This document shows, piece after piece, positions 52,340 to 62,777 of a DNA stretch of 64,000 bases. Under the pieces are notes generated by a model. That model had not been told where the DNA came from. It saw only the letters and a program-made list of their open reading frames with translations, and ran no database searches. This DNA is from Aestuariirhabdus sp049985285 (GTDB taxonomy: Bacteria > Pseudomonadota > Gammaproteobacteria > Pseudomonadales > Aestuariirhabdaceae). The translations under genes and the position numbers were made by a program. Where the stretch lies: the NCBI RefSeq assembly GCF_049985285.1, contig NZ_JBNIEU010000004.1, forward strand, positions 1 to 64,000, written 5' to 3'. Numbering within the stretch: position 1 is the stretch's first letter; each line of letters opens with the position of its first letter.

Positions 52340-52462
52340 AAGCGATTTCTGGGCCGCTTTGAGCCACTACCCTACTGGCTAGAATATCGACAAGGGTATT
52401 CCCCATCCCAAGACATGGAGCCGAGGCGCTCTATACGCAACGGCTCCGCATCACGAGTACCT

Positions 52463-55400
52463 CTAGTGACTACTCTGCACAAGGTCCACCAGCTCTCGGT
52501 TAGCAACGGTAAACATCGCCAGCTCGCAACTTCCCTGACTTCTCAAGTCTGTCAACATGCCGTCCCAGCGTTGCACTAGCGCTGCATTCTCGCTCAACCA
52601 GTTCGTCAACTGCTGCTCTACATCCACCTTGCCGTTGGCTCCTTTAAGAATCGCCACGGTAAGAGCCCGCAGCTGCCAGTTGAGCTCGTCACGAATACTT
52701 TCACGAGCCATGGATTGCCATTGATTGGTGGTGTCGAGGTTACCCAACTCCTGAGCAAACCAGGTGATATCCAGGCGATCACCCAGAGCAAAGAAGAGCT
52801 TTGCTACGATATCAAGGGGATGACCGGTTTGGTCTGCGGCATGAGTAATCGAGAGGCTACCGGACAGCAAGCGCTTTCCAGCTACAACCCCTGCGAGGGT
52901 CTTGGGCACTCCGGCTGCGGTGAGCTGTTCCACTCTTTGTTCCCACGACTGGCGCTGTTTGTCATTTAGCAGTTTGGGAAACAGCTTCACAAACTCGGTA
53001 ACCTTGGGACCATAATGCGCAACCGCGTCCTGAGCGATCAGGTCGTTGCGCTTCATGCGGATAAACCAGCGAGTGGCGCGCTGGGTCAACTGAATCAGTT
53101 CGCCCATCATCTGGTGCTGAACCTGGCTACTCACCTTATGATCAAGCTTTTCGATCTGGTCGAAATAACCCTCCATACCGAAGGAGTCTCGCGCCACAAC
53201 AAACGCTCGTGCGATATCGGCTGACGGAGCCCCCGTAGACTGCGCCAGCCTGTGAACAAAGGTGATTCCCATCATGTTCACCATGTGATTCACGATCTGG
53301 GTCGAAACGATCTCCCGACGCAGGCGATGGGATTCGATCAAGTGGCCATACTTTTTCACCAGTGATTGCGGAAATGCGGTGTTCGCCTCTTTTGCCAGAT
53401 AAGGATCATCGGGAATATTCGAGGTCAACAGCTGCTCTTTAAGGTCCGCTTTACTGTATGAGATCAGCAGTGAAAGTTCCGCTCTGGTCAGACCCTGACC
53501 TGTCGCCAGCCGTTCGCTCAAACCTTCATCATCAGGCAGGTATTCAATCGCACGATTCAATTTACCCTCGGCTTCGAGGTGGCTGATAAAACGCCGATAC
53601 TCATCCATACGAGCTTGAGCCTGGGATTGAGCCAGGGAGATCGCCTGTACCTGGCGGTAATTATTCTCTAGCACCAGATTTGCAACCTCATCGGTCATTT
53701 TCTCCAGGATTTTATTACGCTGCTTCGGAGTCATATCGCCACTGCTCACCATCTCGTTCAGCAATATTTTGATATTAACCTCATGATCCGAACAGTCGAC
53801 GCCACCGGCGTTATCAATAAAATCAGTATTGGAAGCGCCCTTATTGAGGCAAAACTCTACCCGCCCAAGCTGAGTGGCACCCAGATTGCCACCCTCGCCA
53901 ATCACCCGGCAATTTAGATCGCCACCATTGACGCGCAAAACATCGTTGGCCTTATCGCCTACATCGGCGTGGCTTTCACTGCTTGCCTTGACATAGGTAC
54001 CGATACCACCGTTCCACACCAGATCTACCGGTGATTTCAATAGTGCCGTAAGCAGTTCGGTTGGTGGCATGTGGGTTTCTTTGATATTGAACCGGGCTTG
54101 CATTTGCGGACTAATGGGAATGGACTTAGCCGCCCGCGAAAAGACGCCGCCTCCTTTGGAGATCAGCTTGCTGCTGTAATCCTCCCAACTCGAACGCGGC
54201 AGATCGAATAACCGCTTACGCTCGACCCAGCTCGCCTCTACATCGGGCTCAGGATCAATAAAGATATGCAGGTGATTAAACGCGGCGACCAATGCCAGTT
54301 TTTTGGAGAGCAACATACCGTTACCGAACACGTCACCCGCCATATCACCAATACCGACGACGGAGATACTCTCCTTTTGCACATCAATATCCATTTCGCG
54401 GAAATGTCGTTGAACCGAGACCCAGGCCCCGCGGGCAGTAATCCCCATCTTCTTGTGGTCGTATCCGGCACTGCCACCGGATGCGAATGCATCTCCGAGC
54501 CAAAATCCGTATGCATTGGCAAGCTCGTTGGCAATATCAGAAAACGTAGCTGTCCCCTTGTCTGCGGCCACGACCAGGTAAGGGTCGTCTTCATCGTAAC
54601 GCGTAACCCGTTCAGGGTGCACGACCTCCCCCTCTACCAGATTATCGGTGATGTCGAGCAGCGCACAAATAAAGGTGCGATAGGATGCGATGCCTTCCGC
54701 CAAAAAGGCTTCCCGGTCACTGCTATCGGGTAGGCACTTGGGCACAAAGCCACCTTTAGCGCCCACCGGCACGATCACCGCGTTCTTTACCTGCTGGGCT
54801 TTTACCAGTCCCAGAACTTCGGTACGGAAGTCTTCCTGACGGTCAGACCAACGCAGTCCGCCCCGTGCTACTTTGCCTCCCCTGAGATGCACCCCTTCTA
54901 CCCGGGGAGAGTAGACAAAAATCTCAAATAGAGGTGCTGGCAGGGGAATCTGCGGAATCTGTCGTGGTGCGAATTTAAAACTGACATAGCTTTTAGGATC
55001 GCCCTGCTCCCCAAGCTGATAAAAGTTGGTCCGCAAGGTCGCCCCGATAAGGTCCAGATAGCGACGCAGGATTCGATCTTCGTTGAGAACGCTAACCTCA
55101 TCCAGCGCCGTCAAGACCTTGTTTTGAAGCAAAACCCGCTGCTCCTCTCTCTGCTCCAGAGACAGATCCAGATCGGGATCAAAGCGCACACTGAACAGCT
55201 GGACAATGGTCTGTGTGATATCGACATGGCTTGCCAGGGTGTCTGCTATATAGGTCTGCCCCAAACCAAAACGAATCTGCTTCAGGTAGCGGGAGTACCC
55301 TCGCAGCATGGCTACCTCGCGCCAGTTCAGGTGTGCTGCCAATACCAGACGATTAAAACGGTCATTTTCGGCATTTCCGAGCCAGGTTTGTTGGAAGGCA

Positions 55401-57274
55401 TCCTGGAAAATTCGATTGATTTTTTGCACATCCACTGACCGGGCGCCATAGTCGAGTACAAAATCATGAATCCAGATGCGCTCGCTGCCCAGGCGTTTGA
55501 TCACATAGGGAAACTCGCCAATCACTTTTAGCCCCAGATTCTCCAGCATGGGAATCAGGTCAGATAAGGGCAACGTGTGTCCGTAGTGAAACACCTTGAA
55601 GTGCAGATGCCCTTCCTGCTCATCAAGGGACTGATAAAAGCTCATCGTTAGAGGATTATCGGCGGAGAGCATTTCAATATGGTCGATATCAACAACCGCA
55701 GTGCGCGGCCCAAAACGCTCTTTATAGCTGGCGGAAAAACCCCGCCCATAGCGGGAAAGGAGGCGATTACCGCTGACCTCCCCCTTCACCTCAATCACTG
55801 AGTGCCTGAGTTCATCCTCCCAGCTATGGGACACTTGAACGATCTCATTGTACAGCAGGGCTCGGTTGAAATGCGTTTCCCGATCGGGATCCAGACGCAA
55901 GTTAAACTGTACCCTGCATAGAACAGACTCTGAAAAATAGGTAGTAAACTCAGAATCCTGTGCATTCAGGCCGCGCACAAGAATCGCCTCACTCGCTTCC
56001 CTGAAACTGGTGCTATAGACGTCACGCGGAACGTAAACCAGACAGCTGGCAAACTGCCGAGTACGGTCGATGCGGATAAACAGCTTAATCTGGCGACGCT
56101 CCTGAATGTGCAGTATCTGCAACGTCGTATCAAATAGCTCCGGGGTAGGTGTTTGAAAAAGTTCATCTCTGGGGAAGGTATCCAGGATCTGTTTTAGCTC
56201 CTTACCATGGTGGCTAGCTCGATCGAAACCGCTCTGGCTTTCTATACACTGAACCTTCTCCCTAAGATAGGGGATCTGGTCTGGACTCTCTGTATACACA
56301 GGCGAGGTATAAAGCCCGAGAATTCGCGCCTCCTGCTTTAACCCACCCTTGTCATCACTCAAACGAACCAAAATGCAATCGGGGTAGGCCGGCCGGTGAA
56401 CGCTGGAGCGGACCGGTGATTTGGAAAAGGAGAGGATATCCAGGTTACCGGCATCGTAACAATGCTTGCTCAAACGCTTGCTGTAATCGGTGTAGGCGTC
56501 ACTGGAGAATAAGCCCAGACGTTTGCCCGGTTTCAGAATCGGGCAAGTGACATCATCACCGTCGACGACATCCAGAAGCTCATACCCCAAAAAGGTAAAG
56601 TTGTTATCGAGTAACCAGCGCAGAAACGCCTGGGTTTCTGCCACATCGTCTTTGCGTTCCTTTTCAACGCACTTGATTAACTCCTCAACCGCCTCGCACA
56701 CTGGCGAATAGCTGGACACCACCATGCCAACATCGTTTAGCACCGAAAGGAGCCGCATCTTTAACGATTCCAGCTCCTCGTCAGACGCAACACGATCAAT
56801 CTCCATGTACATTAATGCTTCTTTGGAGTTACCTTTTCCCGGTTCCACCACGTCCTGCAAGCTGCCTTTCGCCGACCGCTTAACCTCAGCAATATTGTTC
56901 TGGAGATAATGAATCGTGGATCCAGCTTCGTTCAGGTGCATCCGCACCGAGTCAACCAAAAAGGGGCTATCCGCCAGGAATATCTGGATCACGGTATGGG
57001 TTGAATGCCACCCATGATGCTCATACTCAGGGTTAAATATCTCGATACGGGGTGTGTCGTCGGGCTTGCTCTGGTAGAGTTTCCAGAAGCTAAGGGTGCT
57101 ACCCACAATGTCGGCTTTGTTGAATCCCATCAGGTCTTCGAACCCAATAACGGAGAAAAATTGGCGCACAAAACGCTCCGCTATGGCCGCTTTCGCAGCG
57201 GGGATATGCAGTTTTACCTCCGCCACGAGTTTATCCATGTACTCTTGCTTGTTTTCGGCAGAAAACTGACCCAT
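52463..57274 (-). CDS. gdhB: NAD-specific glutamate dehydrogenase (large, 180-kDa type)
   Basis: A 1603-aa enzyme that oxidises glutamate to 2-oxoglutarate and ammonia with NAD, feeding carbon to the TCA cycle. It is a long multidomain chain: N-terminal ACT-like regions (HHGWHSTHTVIQIFLADSPF), then the central catalytic domain with RGGKVARGGLRWSDRQEDFRTE near residue 815 and VPVGAKGGFVPKC. The Rossmann region follows (SVVGIGDMAGDVFGNG and VVAADKGTATFSD). ATG 57274 matches family starts; an earlier frame to 57343 adds 23 residues. It is divergent from the MoxR/Bat operon. Confidence 0.97.
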   Translation of the reverse strand: MGQFSAENKQEYMDKLVAEVKLHIPAAKAAIAERFVRQFFSVIGFEDLMGFNKADIVGSTLSFWKLYQSKPDDTPRIEIFNPEYEHHGWHSTHTVIQIFLADSPFLVDSVRMHLNEAGSTIHYLQNNIAEVKRSAKGSLQDVVEPGKGNSKEALMYMEIDRVASDEELESLKMRLLSVLNDVGMVVSSYSPVCEAVEELIKCVEKERKDDVAETQAFLRWLLDNNFTFLGYELLDVVDGDDVTCPILKPGKRLGLFSSDAYTDYSKRLSKHCYDAGNLDILSFSKSPVRSSVHRPAYPDCILVRLSDDKGGLKQEARILGLYTSPVYTESPDQIPYLREKVQCIESQSGFDRASHHGKELKQILDTFPRDELFQTPTPELFDTTLQILHIQERRQIKLFIRIDRTRQFASCLVYVPRDVYSTSFREASEAILVRGLNAQDSEFTTYFSESVLCRVQFNLRLDPDRETHFNRALLYNEIVQVSHSWEDELRHSVIEVKGEVSGNRLLSRYGRGFSASYKERFGPRTAVVDIDHIEMLSADNPLTMSFYQSLDEQEGHLHFKVFHYGHTLPLSDLIPMLENLGLKVIGEFPYVIKRLGSERIWIHDFVLDYGARSVDVQKINRIFQDAFQQTWLGNAENDRFNRLVLAAHLNWREVAMLRGYSRYLKQIRFGLGQTYIADTLASHVDITQTIVQLFSVRFDPDLDLSLEQREEQRVLLQNKVLTALDEVSVLNEDRILRRYLDLIGATLRTNFYQLGEQGDPKSYVSFKFAPRQIPQIPLPAPLFEIFVYSPRVEGVHLRGGKVARGGLRWSDRQEDFRTEVLGLVKAQQVKNAVIVPVGAKGGFVPKCLPDSSDREAFLAEGIASYRTFICALLDITDNLVEGEVVHPERVTRYDEDDPYLVVAADKGTATFSDIANELANAYGFWLGDAFASGGSAGYDHKKMGITARGAWVSVQRHFREMDIDVQKESISVVGIGDMAGDVFGNGMLLSKKLALVAAFNHLHIFIDPEPDVEASWVERKRLFDLPRSSWEDYSSKLISKGGGVFSRAAKSIPISPQMQARFNIKETHMPPTELLTALLKSPVDLVWNGGIGTYVKASSESHADVGDKANDVLRVNGGDLNCRVIGEGGNLGATQLGRVEFCLNKGASNTDFIDNAGGVDCSDHEVNIKILLNEMVSSGDMTPKQRNKILEKMTDEVANLVLENNYRQVQAISLAQSQAQARMDEYRRFISHLEAEGKLNRAIEYLPDDEGLSERLATGQGLTRAELSLLISYSKADLKEQLLTSNIPDDPYLAKEANTAFPQSLVKKYGHLIESHRLRREIVSTQIVNHMVNMMGITFVHRLAQSTGAPSADIARAFVVARDSFGMEGYFDQIEKLDHKVSSQVQHQMMGELIQLTQRATRWFIRMKRNDLIAQDAVAHYGPKVTEFVKLFPKLLNDKQRQSWEQRVEQLTAAGVPKTLAGVVAGKRLLSGSLSITHAADQTGHPLDIVAKLFFALGDRLDITWFAQELGNLDTTNQWQSMARESIRDELNWQLRALTVAILKGANGKVDVEQQLTNWLSENAALVQRWDGMLTDLRSQGSCELAMFTVANRELVDLVQSSH

Positions 57275-57479
57275 AAAAGTGCTCCCTATTTTACGGCATA
57301 AGACCTGAACGGCAGAGAGTCCAAGCCTCTCCACCAAACGCAATGAGTTAAGCGTAGACTATCCACTCGGCCAACACTAAAACTGCCAACAAACTACCGG
57401 ATGTTTACACCACAAGCCATTGAAATATTAATAGAAAGACCAATAATAACAGCAACTAATTGCTACTGGTGAGGCACCA

Positions 57480-58442
57480 ATGTCCGAACGTGAATCGATC
57501 CGCAATCTGGAGCACTTTCTCTCCGACGTCATTCTCGGCCAACAGCGCCTCGTTAATCGACTGCTGATCGCTTTGCTTGCCGATGGCCACCTGCTAGTAG
57601 AGGGCGCGCCCGGGCTAGCAAAAACCCGGGCAATCAAAGGTCTGGCCCAGGGAGTAGACGCCGGGTTTCACCGTATCCAATTTACCCCAGACCTACTCCC
57701 GGCCGATATTACCGGCACCGACATCTTTCGTCAGCAAACCGCCAGCTTCGAGTTCCAACGAGGACCTATTTTTCACAACCTGGTGTTAGCCGATGAGATC
57801 AACCGCGCGCCGGCAAAGGTTCAATCTGCACTGCTGGAGGCGATGGCCGAACGCCAGGTGAGTGTCGGCACCACTACCTACCCGCTTCCCGCGCTCTTTC
57901 TGGTCATGGCAACCCAGAACCCCATTGAACAGGAGGGAACCTACCCTCTACCTGAGGCCCAGCTGGATCGTTTTCTGATGCATGTCAAAATCGGTTACCC
58001 CGACGCCCAGACGGAACAGCGCATACTCGCCCTCGCCCGCCGAGACGCCCAGCAGGGAGGGGAAACATTGCCTCCCGAACAGATTACCCAGGAACAGATT
58101 CTGAAAGCACGGCAAGAGATACTCGAAGTCCATATGGCGCCCGCCGTCGAGCAATATCTGGTGAACCTGGTATTAGCGACCCGCAACCCTGCCTATTACG
58201 ATGAGGAGTTGGCGAGCTGGATCGAATACGGTGCCAGCCCACGGGGCACTATCTCCCTGGACCGGTGCGCTCGTGCTCACGCCTGGCTCATGGGGCGAGA
58301 CTTTGTAACCCCCGACGACATCCAAGCCGTTGCCCACGACACCCTGCGTCACCGTATTATTCTAAGCTACAGCGCTCAGGCCCAGCAGATCGATAACGAT
58401 CACTTTATCGACCGCCTACTCACCTGCGTTCCGGTTGCCTGA
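57480..58442 (+). CDS. MoxR-type AAA+ ATPase
   Basis: A 320-aa AAA+ chaperone-like ATPase of the MoxR family, thought to assist maturation or folding of partner protein complexes. Walker A is EGAPGLAKTRAIKGLAQ near residue 45, Walker B LVLADEINRAPAKVQSA near 108, sensor 1 LVMATQNPIEQEGTYPLPEA and sensor 2 region RGTISLDRCARAHAWLMG. It is the first gene of a plus-strand operon with DUF58 and VWA proteins, the MoxR-Bat arrangement. It starts 205 bp divergent from NAD-GDH. Confidence 0.95.
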   Translation: MSERESIRNLEHFLSDVILGQQRLVNRLLIALLADGHLLVEGAPGLAKTRAIKGLAQGVDAGFHRIQFTPDLLPADITGTDIFRQQTASFEFQRGPIFHNLVLADEINRAPAKVQSALLEAMAERQVSVGTTTYPLPALFLVMATQNPIEQEGTYPLPEAQLDRFLMHVKIGYPDAQTEQRILALARRDAQQGGETLPPEQITQEQILKARQEILEVHMAPAVEQYLVNLVLATRNPAYYDEELASWIEYGASPRGTISLDRCARAHAWLMGRDFVTPDDIQAVAHDTLRHRIILSYSAQAQQIDNDHFIDRLLTCVPVA

Positions 58443-58450
58443 GTCGTCAA

Positions 58451-59380
58451 ATGCCTGGGGCCTATACCAATCTCCGTGAGCTGGTTGAGCTGGGCAGTGA
58501 TGCCAGCAGACTGGGAATCTATAGCACGCAGCACGTTCGTAGCGCACTATCGGGTCAGCATCGAAGTCGCTTGCGTGGCCGCGGGATCGATTTCGACCAG
58601 GTTCGGCGTTATCAGGCGGGAGATGACATCCGCAGCATTGATTGGCGTGTAACCGCTCGCAGCGGAGTTGCCCACACGAAGCTATACCATGAAGAACGGG
58701 AGCGGCCTGTTGTTATTTTACTCGATCAAAGTCCCCGCATGTTCTTCGGCTCTAGCCTTAACTTTAAATCCGTGGCCGCGGCCGAGTGCGCTGCTGCTCT
58801 ATCATGGGCCGCACTTGAGCATGGAGACCGGATCGGTGGAATGCTGGCAACCGGGTTAGAGGAGAGGCTAATCCGCCCCTACCGGAGCAAACGCACACTG
58901 TTACATTGGCTTCAAACTATCGTGGATGCCAATCATCGACTCGACAACAGCCTACAGGACGCGCCCTCAAGTTATCTGGCGGACACCCTCTCGAGCCTCC
59001 ACCAGTCTATCGATACAGGGGCCGCACTCTTTATTATCAGCGACGGGGCGTTACTGGACAGCGCCTGTGAACCCCACCTGCACCGACTGACAAAACACCA
59101 CGACCTGCTTTTTCTTCGGGTAACCGATAGGCTGGAACGCGACCCCCCCAGGGCAGGGCTCTACCCCATCAATAACGGTGAGGATTCGTCGATATTAGAT
59201 ACTCAGTCAGACAGCGCTCAACAACAGTATCAAGCGATCTGCCAGCAGCAGCTCCTCGATACAGAACAGCGACTGGCACGGTTTAGTATTCCGTTACTGG
59301 ATATCGATAGCGGTTTACCAACGCAACAACAACTAAACGCCCTTTTCCCAGACTCGCGGGGGAGGCGTCATAATGGCTGA
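58451..59380 (+). CDS. DUF58 domain protein
   Basis: A 309-aa protein. The DUF58 core begins RGIDFDQVRRYQAGDDIRSI, then DWRVTARSGVAHTKLYHEERERP and LLDQSPRMFFGS, typical of the domain next to MoxR. It has a VWA-like Rossmann fold, whose metal site appears incomplete here (LLDQSPRM). It is 8 bp downstream of the MoxR gene and overlaps the next gene by 8 bp. The role in the Bat system is unknown but it is part of the membrane-associated machine. Confidence 0.92.
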   Translation: MPGAYTNLRELVELGSDASRLGIYSTQHVRSALSGQHRSRLRGRGIDFDQVRRYQAGDDIRSIDWRVTARSGVAHTKLYHEERERPVVILLDQSPRMFFGSSLNFKSVAAAECAAALSWAALEHGDRIGGMLATGLEERLIRPYRSKRTLLHWLQTIVDANHRLDNSLQDAPSSYLADTLSSLHQSIDTGAALFIISDGALLDSACEPHLHRLTKHHDLLFLRVTDRLERDPPRAGLYPINNGEDSSILDTQSDSAQQQYQAICQQQLLDTEQRLARFSIPLLDIDSGLPTQQQLNALFPDSRGRRHNG

Positions 59381-59855
59381 CAACAAGTTACTCGAACAAC
59401 TGGCACCACTGGCAACACCGGAGCCGATCAATGGGCTATGGCCCTTGGCACCTGGCTGGTATTTGCTCGGCGCACTGCTTCTGGCAACTCTCTTCATCGG
59501 TTACCCTCTACTTAAAAAGCGAAAAAAACGAGTCGCTGAAAGAGCCTACCGTAAGCAGGCCCTCAAAGAGATAAACAGACTTTGGCTGCAATACCAGAAA
59601 AACCAAAACCCCCTCACTTTCGTTGAGCAGAGTAACCAGCTTTTAAAACGCACCGCCATGCAAGCCTACCCAAACGATCTAATAGCGCCAATGAATGGCC
59701 CCCAATGGTGGCAATTTCTGCACTCCTGCTACCCATCCGGACAATATCGCGAAGCCGAGCAGGTCGAGAGTTTCCGTTACCAGCCCGACTTTGCTCACGA
59801 CCCTGCCCCGCTCTACGAATACTGCAAACAGTGGATTACACACCATGACTCTTGA
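59373..59855 (+). CDS. DUF4381 membrane protein
   Basis: A 160-aa protein. One N-terminal transmembrane helix (YLLGALLLATLFIGYPLL) is followed by a basic KKRKKR stretch and a helical cytoplasmic region (AYRKQALKEINRLWLQYQ). It corresponds to DUF4381 of MoxR/Bat operons. It overlaps the DUF58 stop by 8 bp, and its end overlaps the start of the next VWA gene by 11 bp, so the four genes are coupled. Confidence 0.88.
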   Translation: MADNKLLEQLAPLATPEPINGLWPLAPGWYLLGALLLATLFIGYPLLKKRKKRVAERAYRKQALKEINRLWLQYQKNQNPLTFVEQSNQLLKRTAMQAYPNDLIAPMNGPQWWQFLHSCYPSGQYREAEQVESFRYQPDFAHDPAPLYEYCKQWITHHDS

Positions 59856-60879
59856 GCTGGAATGGCCCTGGATCTGGTTACTGCTGCCGCTACCCATATT
59901 GGTGTACTGGCTGCCCCCTCGCGCGCGGCCCACGGCCAGCACCGGCATCCGCCTGCCCCATTACCAACAAATGGCTCATCTAAATACCCACAGAAAAGAG
60001 CGTAAGACCCGGCTCAGTCTGCTGTTGGGAACAAGCGTTCTGTGGGCTCTAATGTTGTTAGCAGCATCACGCCCTGTCGGGGTCGGAGAAGCGATCCCCG
60101 TGCCGGCCCTTGCTCGTGACTTAATGCTAGCGATTGACCTATCGGGCAGTATGCAAACCCAGGATATGCAAATAGCAGGACAGCCCGTCGACCGCTTACG
60201 AGCCATCAAGCATGTGATGCAGCCCTTCATTGCCCGCCGGGAGGGCGACCGTCTTGGGCTCATACTGTTTGGGTCCCAAGCTTACCTGCAATCACCCCTG
60301 AGTTTTGATCGCAAAAGCGTTGGAATTTTGCTCGACGAAGCCCAGATTGCCATGGCGGGCCGGGAGACCTCTATTGGAGACGCCATAGGCCTCGCCGTCA
60401 AACGATTGCGCTCTCGTCCCGCCGCCAGCCGAGTGCTGGTACTGGTGACCGATGGTGCCAATACCGCCGGCGAAGTGACCCCTAGGCAGGCAGCCCAGCT
60501 GGCAAAACGCGAACAGGTCCGAATTTACAGCATCGGTGTTGGCGCAGACGAGATGATCCAGCCAGGCATCTTCGGCTCCTCTTTCGGTGCGCGCCGTGTT
60601 AATCCCTCTTCGGATCTCGATGAAAAGACCCTGACCGAAATCTCTTCGCTTACCGGTGGACGCTACTTCCGCGCCCGCAATCCTGACGAATTACAGCAGA
60701 TCTACCAACAACTGGATGCCCTGGAGCCTGTTGAACAGCAGGCCCAAACGGTGCGCCCCAGACGCAGTCTGTATTACCTGCCTTTAGCCACAGCCATGGG
60801 CATAGTCGCCCTCTGGTGGCTCGTTAACATCATCCTGCGACGCGGTTACTTCCCTCCATTGAGGAGAGATGCCCGATGA
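59845..60879 (+). CDS. VWA domain membrane protein (BatA-like)
   Basis: A 344-aa protein. An N-terminal helix (EWPWIWLLLPLPILVYWL) and a C-terminal helix (LPLATAMGIVALWWLVNIIL) anchor it in the inner membrane. The VWA domain between carries a MIDAS motif AIDLSGSMQTQDM, DxSxS near residue 95, and LVLVTDGANTAGE. The MIDAS is complete, so it should bind a divalent ion. ATG 59845 is chosen because it overlaps the DUF4381 stop; a longer frame reaching 59695 is out of the family pattern. Next gene overlaps by 4 bp (ATGA). Confidence 0.92.
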   Translation: MTLELEWPWIWLLLPLPILVYWLPPRARPTASTGIRLPHYQQMAHLNTHRKERKTRLSLLLGTSVLWALMLLAASRPVGVGEAIPVPALARDLMLAIDLSGSMQTQDMQIAGQPVDRLRAIKHVMQPFIARREGDRLGLILFGSQAYLQSPLSFDRKSVGILLDEAQIAMAGRETSIGDAIGLAVKRLRSRPAASRVLVLVTDGANTAGEVTPRQAAQLAKREQVRIYSIGVGADEMIQPGIFGSSFGARRVNPSSDLDEKTLTEISSLTGGRYFRARNPDELQQIYQQLDALEPVEQQAQTVRPRRSLYYLPLATAMGIVALWWLVNIILRRGYFPPLRRDAR

Positions 60880-62777
60880 ATTTATTCCAATGGATGGCGG
60901 ACTTTCACCTGTTAAGGCCCTATGGGCTATTACTACTCCCTTTTGGAGGTGCATTACTTTGGCTGCTGTCCCGCTCAAAGCGGACACAATCAGCCTGGAG
61001 CCAGGTGATACCGGCTAACTTACTAAGGCATCTACAAACAGATAACCCAAGCGATCGCCGCACGACCCTGACAGGGTGGTTAGTGCTCGGTTGGGTGATA
61101 GCCAGCCTGGCACTGTCCGGCCCCAGCTGGCAGCGCCTGCCCTCTGTTGTGTACAAAAACCAGGCACCGCTGGTGATCGTACTCGACCTATCCTGGTCCA
61201 TGTATGCGTCTGACCTTTCTCCCGATCGGCTAACTCGTGCCCAAAGAAAAATACGCGACATTATGGATATCCGAATTGACGGAACCACCGGGCTCGTTGC
61301 CTATGCCGGTGACGGCTACCGGGTCGCTCCACTAACCGACGATCGGGCAACCATCACCAACCTCTTGTCGGTACTCGAGCCCTCCTTAATGCCCCTTGCA
61401 GGCAGCCGCGCCAGCCGTGGCATACGCATGGCATTGGAGCTTCTGGGTAGCAACCCTGGCGACGGTGCCCAGATTTTATTACTCACCGATGAGGTAAGCC
61501 CTGAAGAGAGCGACCTGATTCGCCAGCAGCTAAAAGGCACCGGTGTAATGATCTCCATTATCGGTGTTGGCACCCCCGAAGGTGCCCCGATAAGCGTGGA
61601 AGGTGGTGGTTATTTGAAGGATACCAACGGAGCGATCGTCATCCCGCGACTGGATGCTGGCGCACTCAAGGGGCTGGCACGCTCACTGGGGGGACGCTAC
61701 GCAACCATTAGCTTCAACCCGTCAGACTGGAAGCAGGTTCAAGCGGGCCCGTCCCTTGGGGATAGTGCTCGCCAACAGGAGCAAACCTTTGATCAATGGT
61801 CCGATCAGGGTTACTGGCTCCTATTGCCGTTGCTCGGCTTGCTATTAGCCAGCTTTCGTCGCGGCTGGCTCCTCACGCTACTGCTGCTCCCCATCGTGCT
61901 AATGCCCAGCGAACCCAGCTATGCTCTCGACTGGCAGTCGTTATGGAAAACGCCCGATCAGCAAGGCAAGGTGCTACTGGAGGAAAAACGGCCACAGGAC
62001 GCCGCCACTAAATTTGATAACCCTGCATGGCAGGGCTACTCCCACTTCGAAGCCGGGAACTATGAGGCTGCATCCGATGCCTTTAAAAACAGTGCGGGTA
62101 TCGACTCACTCTACAACCGCGCAAATGCAGAGGCGATGGCCGGTAACCTGCCTCAGGCACTAACGCTCTACGATGAAGTGATCGAGCAGAACCCTAACTA
62201 TGAATCCGCACTGAAGAACAGGTCAATCGTTGAGAAATTGATGAAGCAGCAACAAGAAAACACAAAAAACTCTGACTCACCTCAGCAAACGCCCAAAGAG
62301 TCTCAAGAGGAGTCAGAGAAAGGCTCACAAGAGCACTCCTCTGACCCGTCAGGGAGCGATTCAGGTTCTGACCAGAACCCGCAAAACCAACCCTTCCCAA
62401 ACACATCAGAAGGGGCCAAAGGGGCAGAGAACACAGACCAACAACAGAGCAAAGACCGGGCAGCAGACGCAGGGCAGGAGCAAGCGTCGCTGCCTGAAGC
62501 CAATAACAACGAGTCCACAGATAGTCTTGAGCGTCCAGAATCAGACCAACAGCATAGCAAACCCGAACAGCCGGCTACCTCCCCTGGCAACGCCAATAAT
62601 ACGGAGGAGCAAAAGGCGCAATCCTCCGTCGACGACCTGCCACTATCGGAAGACCGCCAAGCCATGGAGGGTTGGCTACGGCGCATACCGGATGACCCGT
62701 CTGGACTGCTCAGGAGAAAATTCGAGATGCAACATCGCCAGCGCGATCCCCTGCAGGCTGGAGAGCAAATATGGTAA
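60876..62777 (+). CDS. VWA and TPR domain membrane protein (BatB/BatC-like)
   Basis: A 633-aa protein. After two N-terminal hydrophobic segments, the VWA domain has VLDLSWSMYASDLSPDR (MIDAS DxSxS) near residue 100, then two membrane helices near 310-350 (YWLLLPLLGLLLASF and TLLLLPIVLMP). TPR repeats cover about 365-450 (FEAGNYEAASDAFKNSAG, ALTLYDEVIEQNPNYESAL). Residues about 450-600 are a long low-complexity Gln/Ser/Glu linker. The C-terminus has the conserved GWLRRIPDDPSGLLRRKF. The start overlaps the upstream stop as ATGA, and the last bases overlap the BatD start. Confidence 0.92.
   Translation: MNLFQWMADFHLLRPYGLLLLPFGGALLWLLSRSKRTQSAWSQVIPANLLRHLQTDNPSDRRTTLTGWLVLGWVIASLALSGPSWQRLPSVVYKNQAPLVIVLDLSWSMYASDLSPDRLTRAQRKIRDIMDIRIDGTTGLVAYAGDGYRVAPLTDDRATITNLLSVLEPSLMPLAGSRASRGIRMALELLGSNPGDGAQILLLTDEVSPEESDLIRQQLKGTGVMISIIGVGTPEGAPISVEGGGYLKDTNGAIVIPRLDAGALKGLARSLGGRYATISFNPSDWKQVQAGPSLGDSARQQEQTFDQWSDQGYWLLLPLLGLLLASFRRGWLLTLLLLPIVLMPSEPSYALDWQSLWKTPDQQGKVLLEEKRPQDAATKFDNPAWQGYSHFEAGNYEAASDAFKNSAGIDSLYNRANAEAMAGNLPQALTLYDEVIEQNPNYESALKNRSIVEKLMKQQQENTKNSDSPQQTPKESQEESEKGSQEHSSDPSGSDSGSDQNPQNQPFPNTSEGAKGAENTDQQQSKDRAADAGQEQASLPEANNNESTDSLERPESDQQHSKPEQPATSPGNANNTEEQKAQSSVDDLPLSEDRQAMEGWLRRIPDDPSGLLRRKFEMQHRQRDPLQAGEQIW

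Noticed and set aside
52417..52447. GGAGCCG/CGGCTCC hairpin after NAD-GDH as a terminator
   Set aside because: It has a 17-nt loop and no T-run on the minus strand. It was kept only as a note in the gap description.
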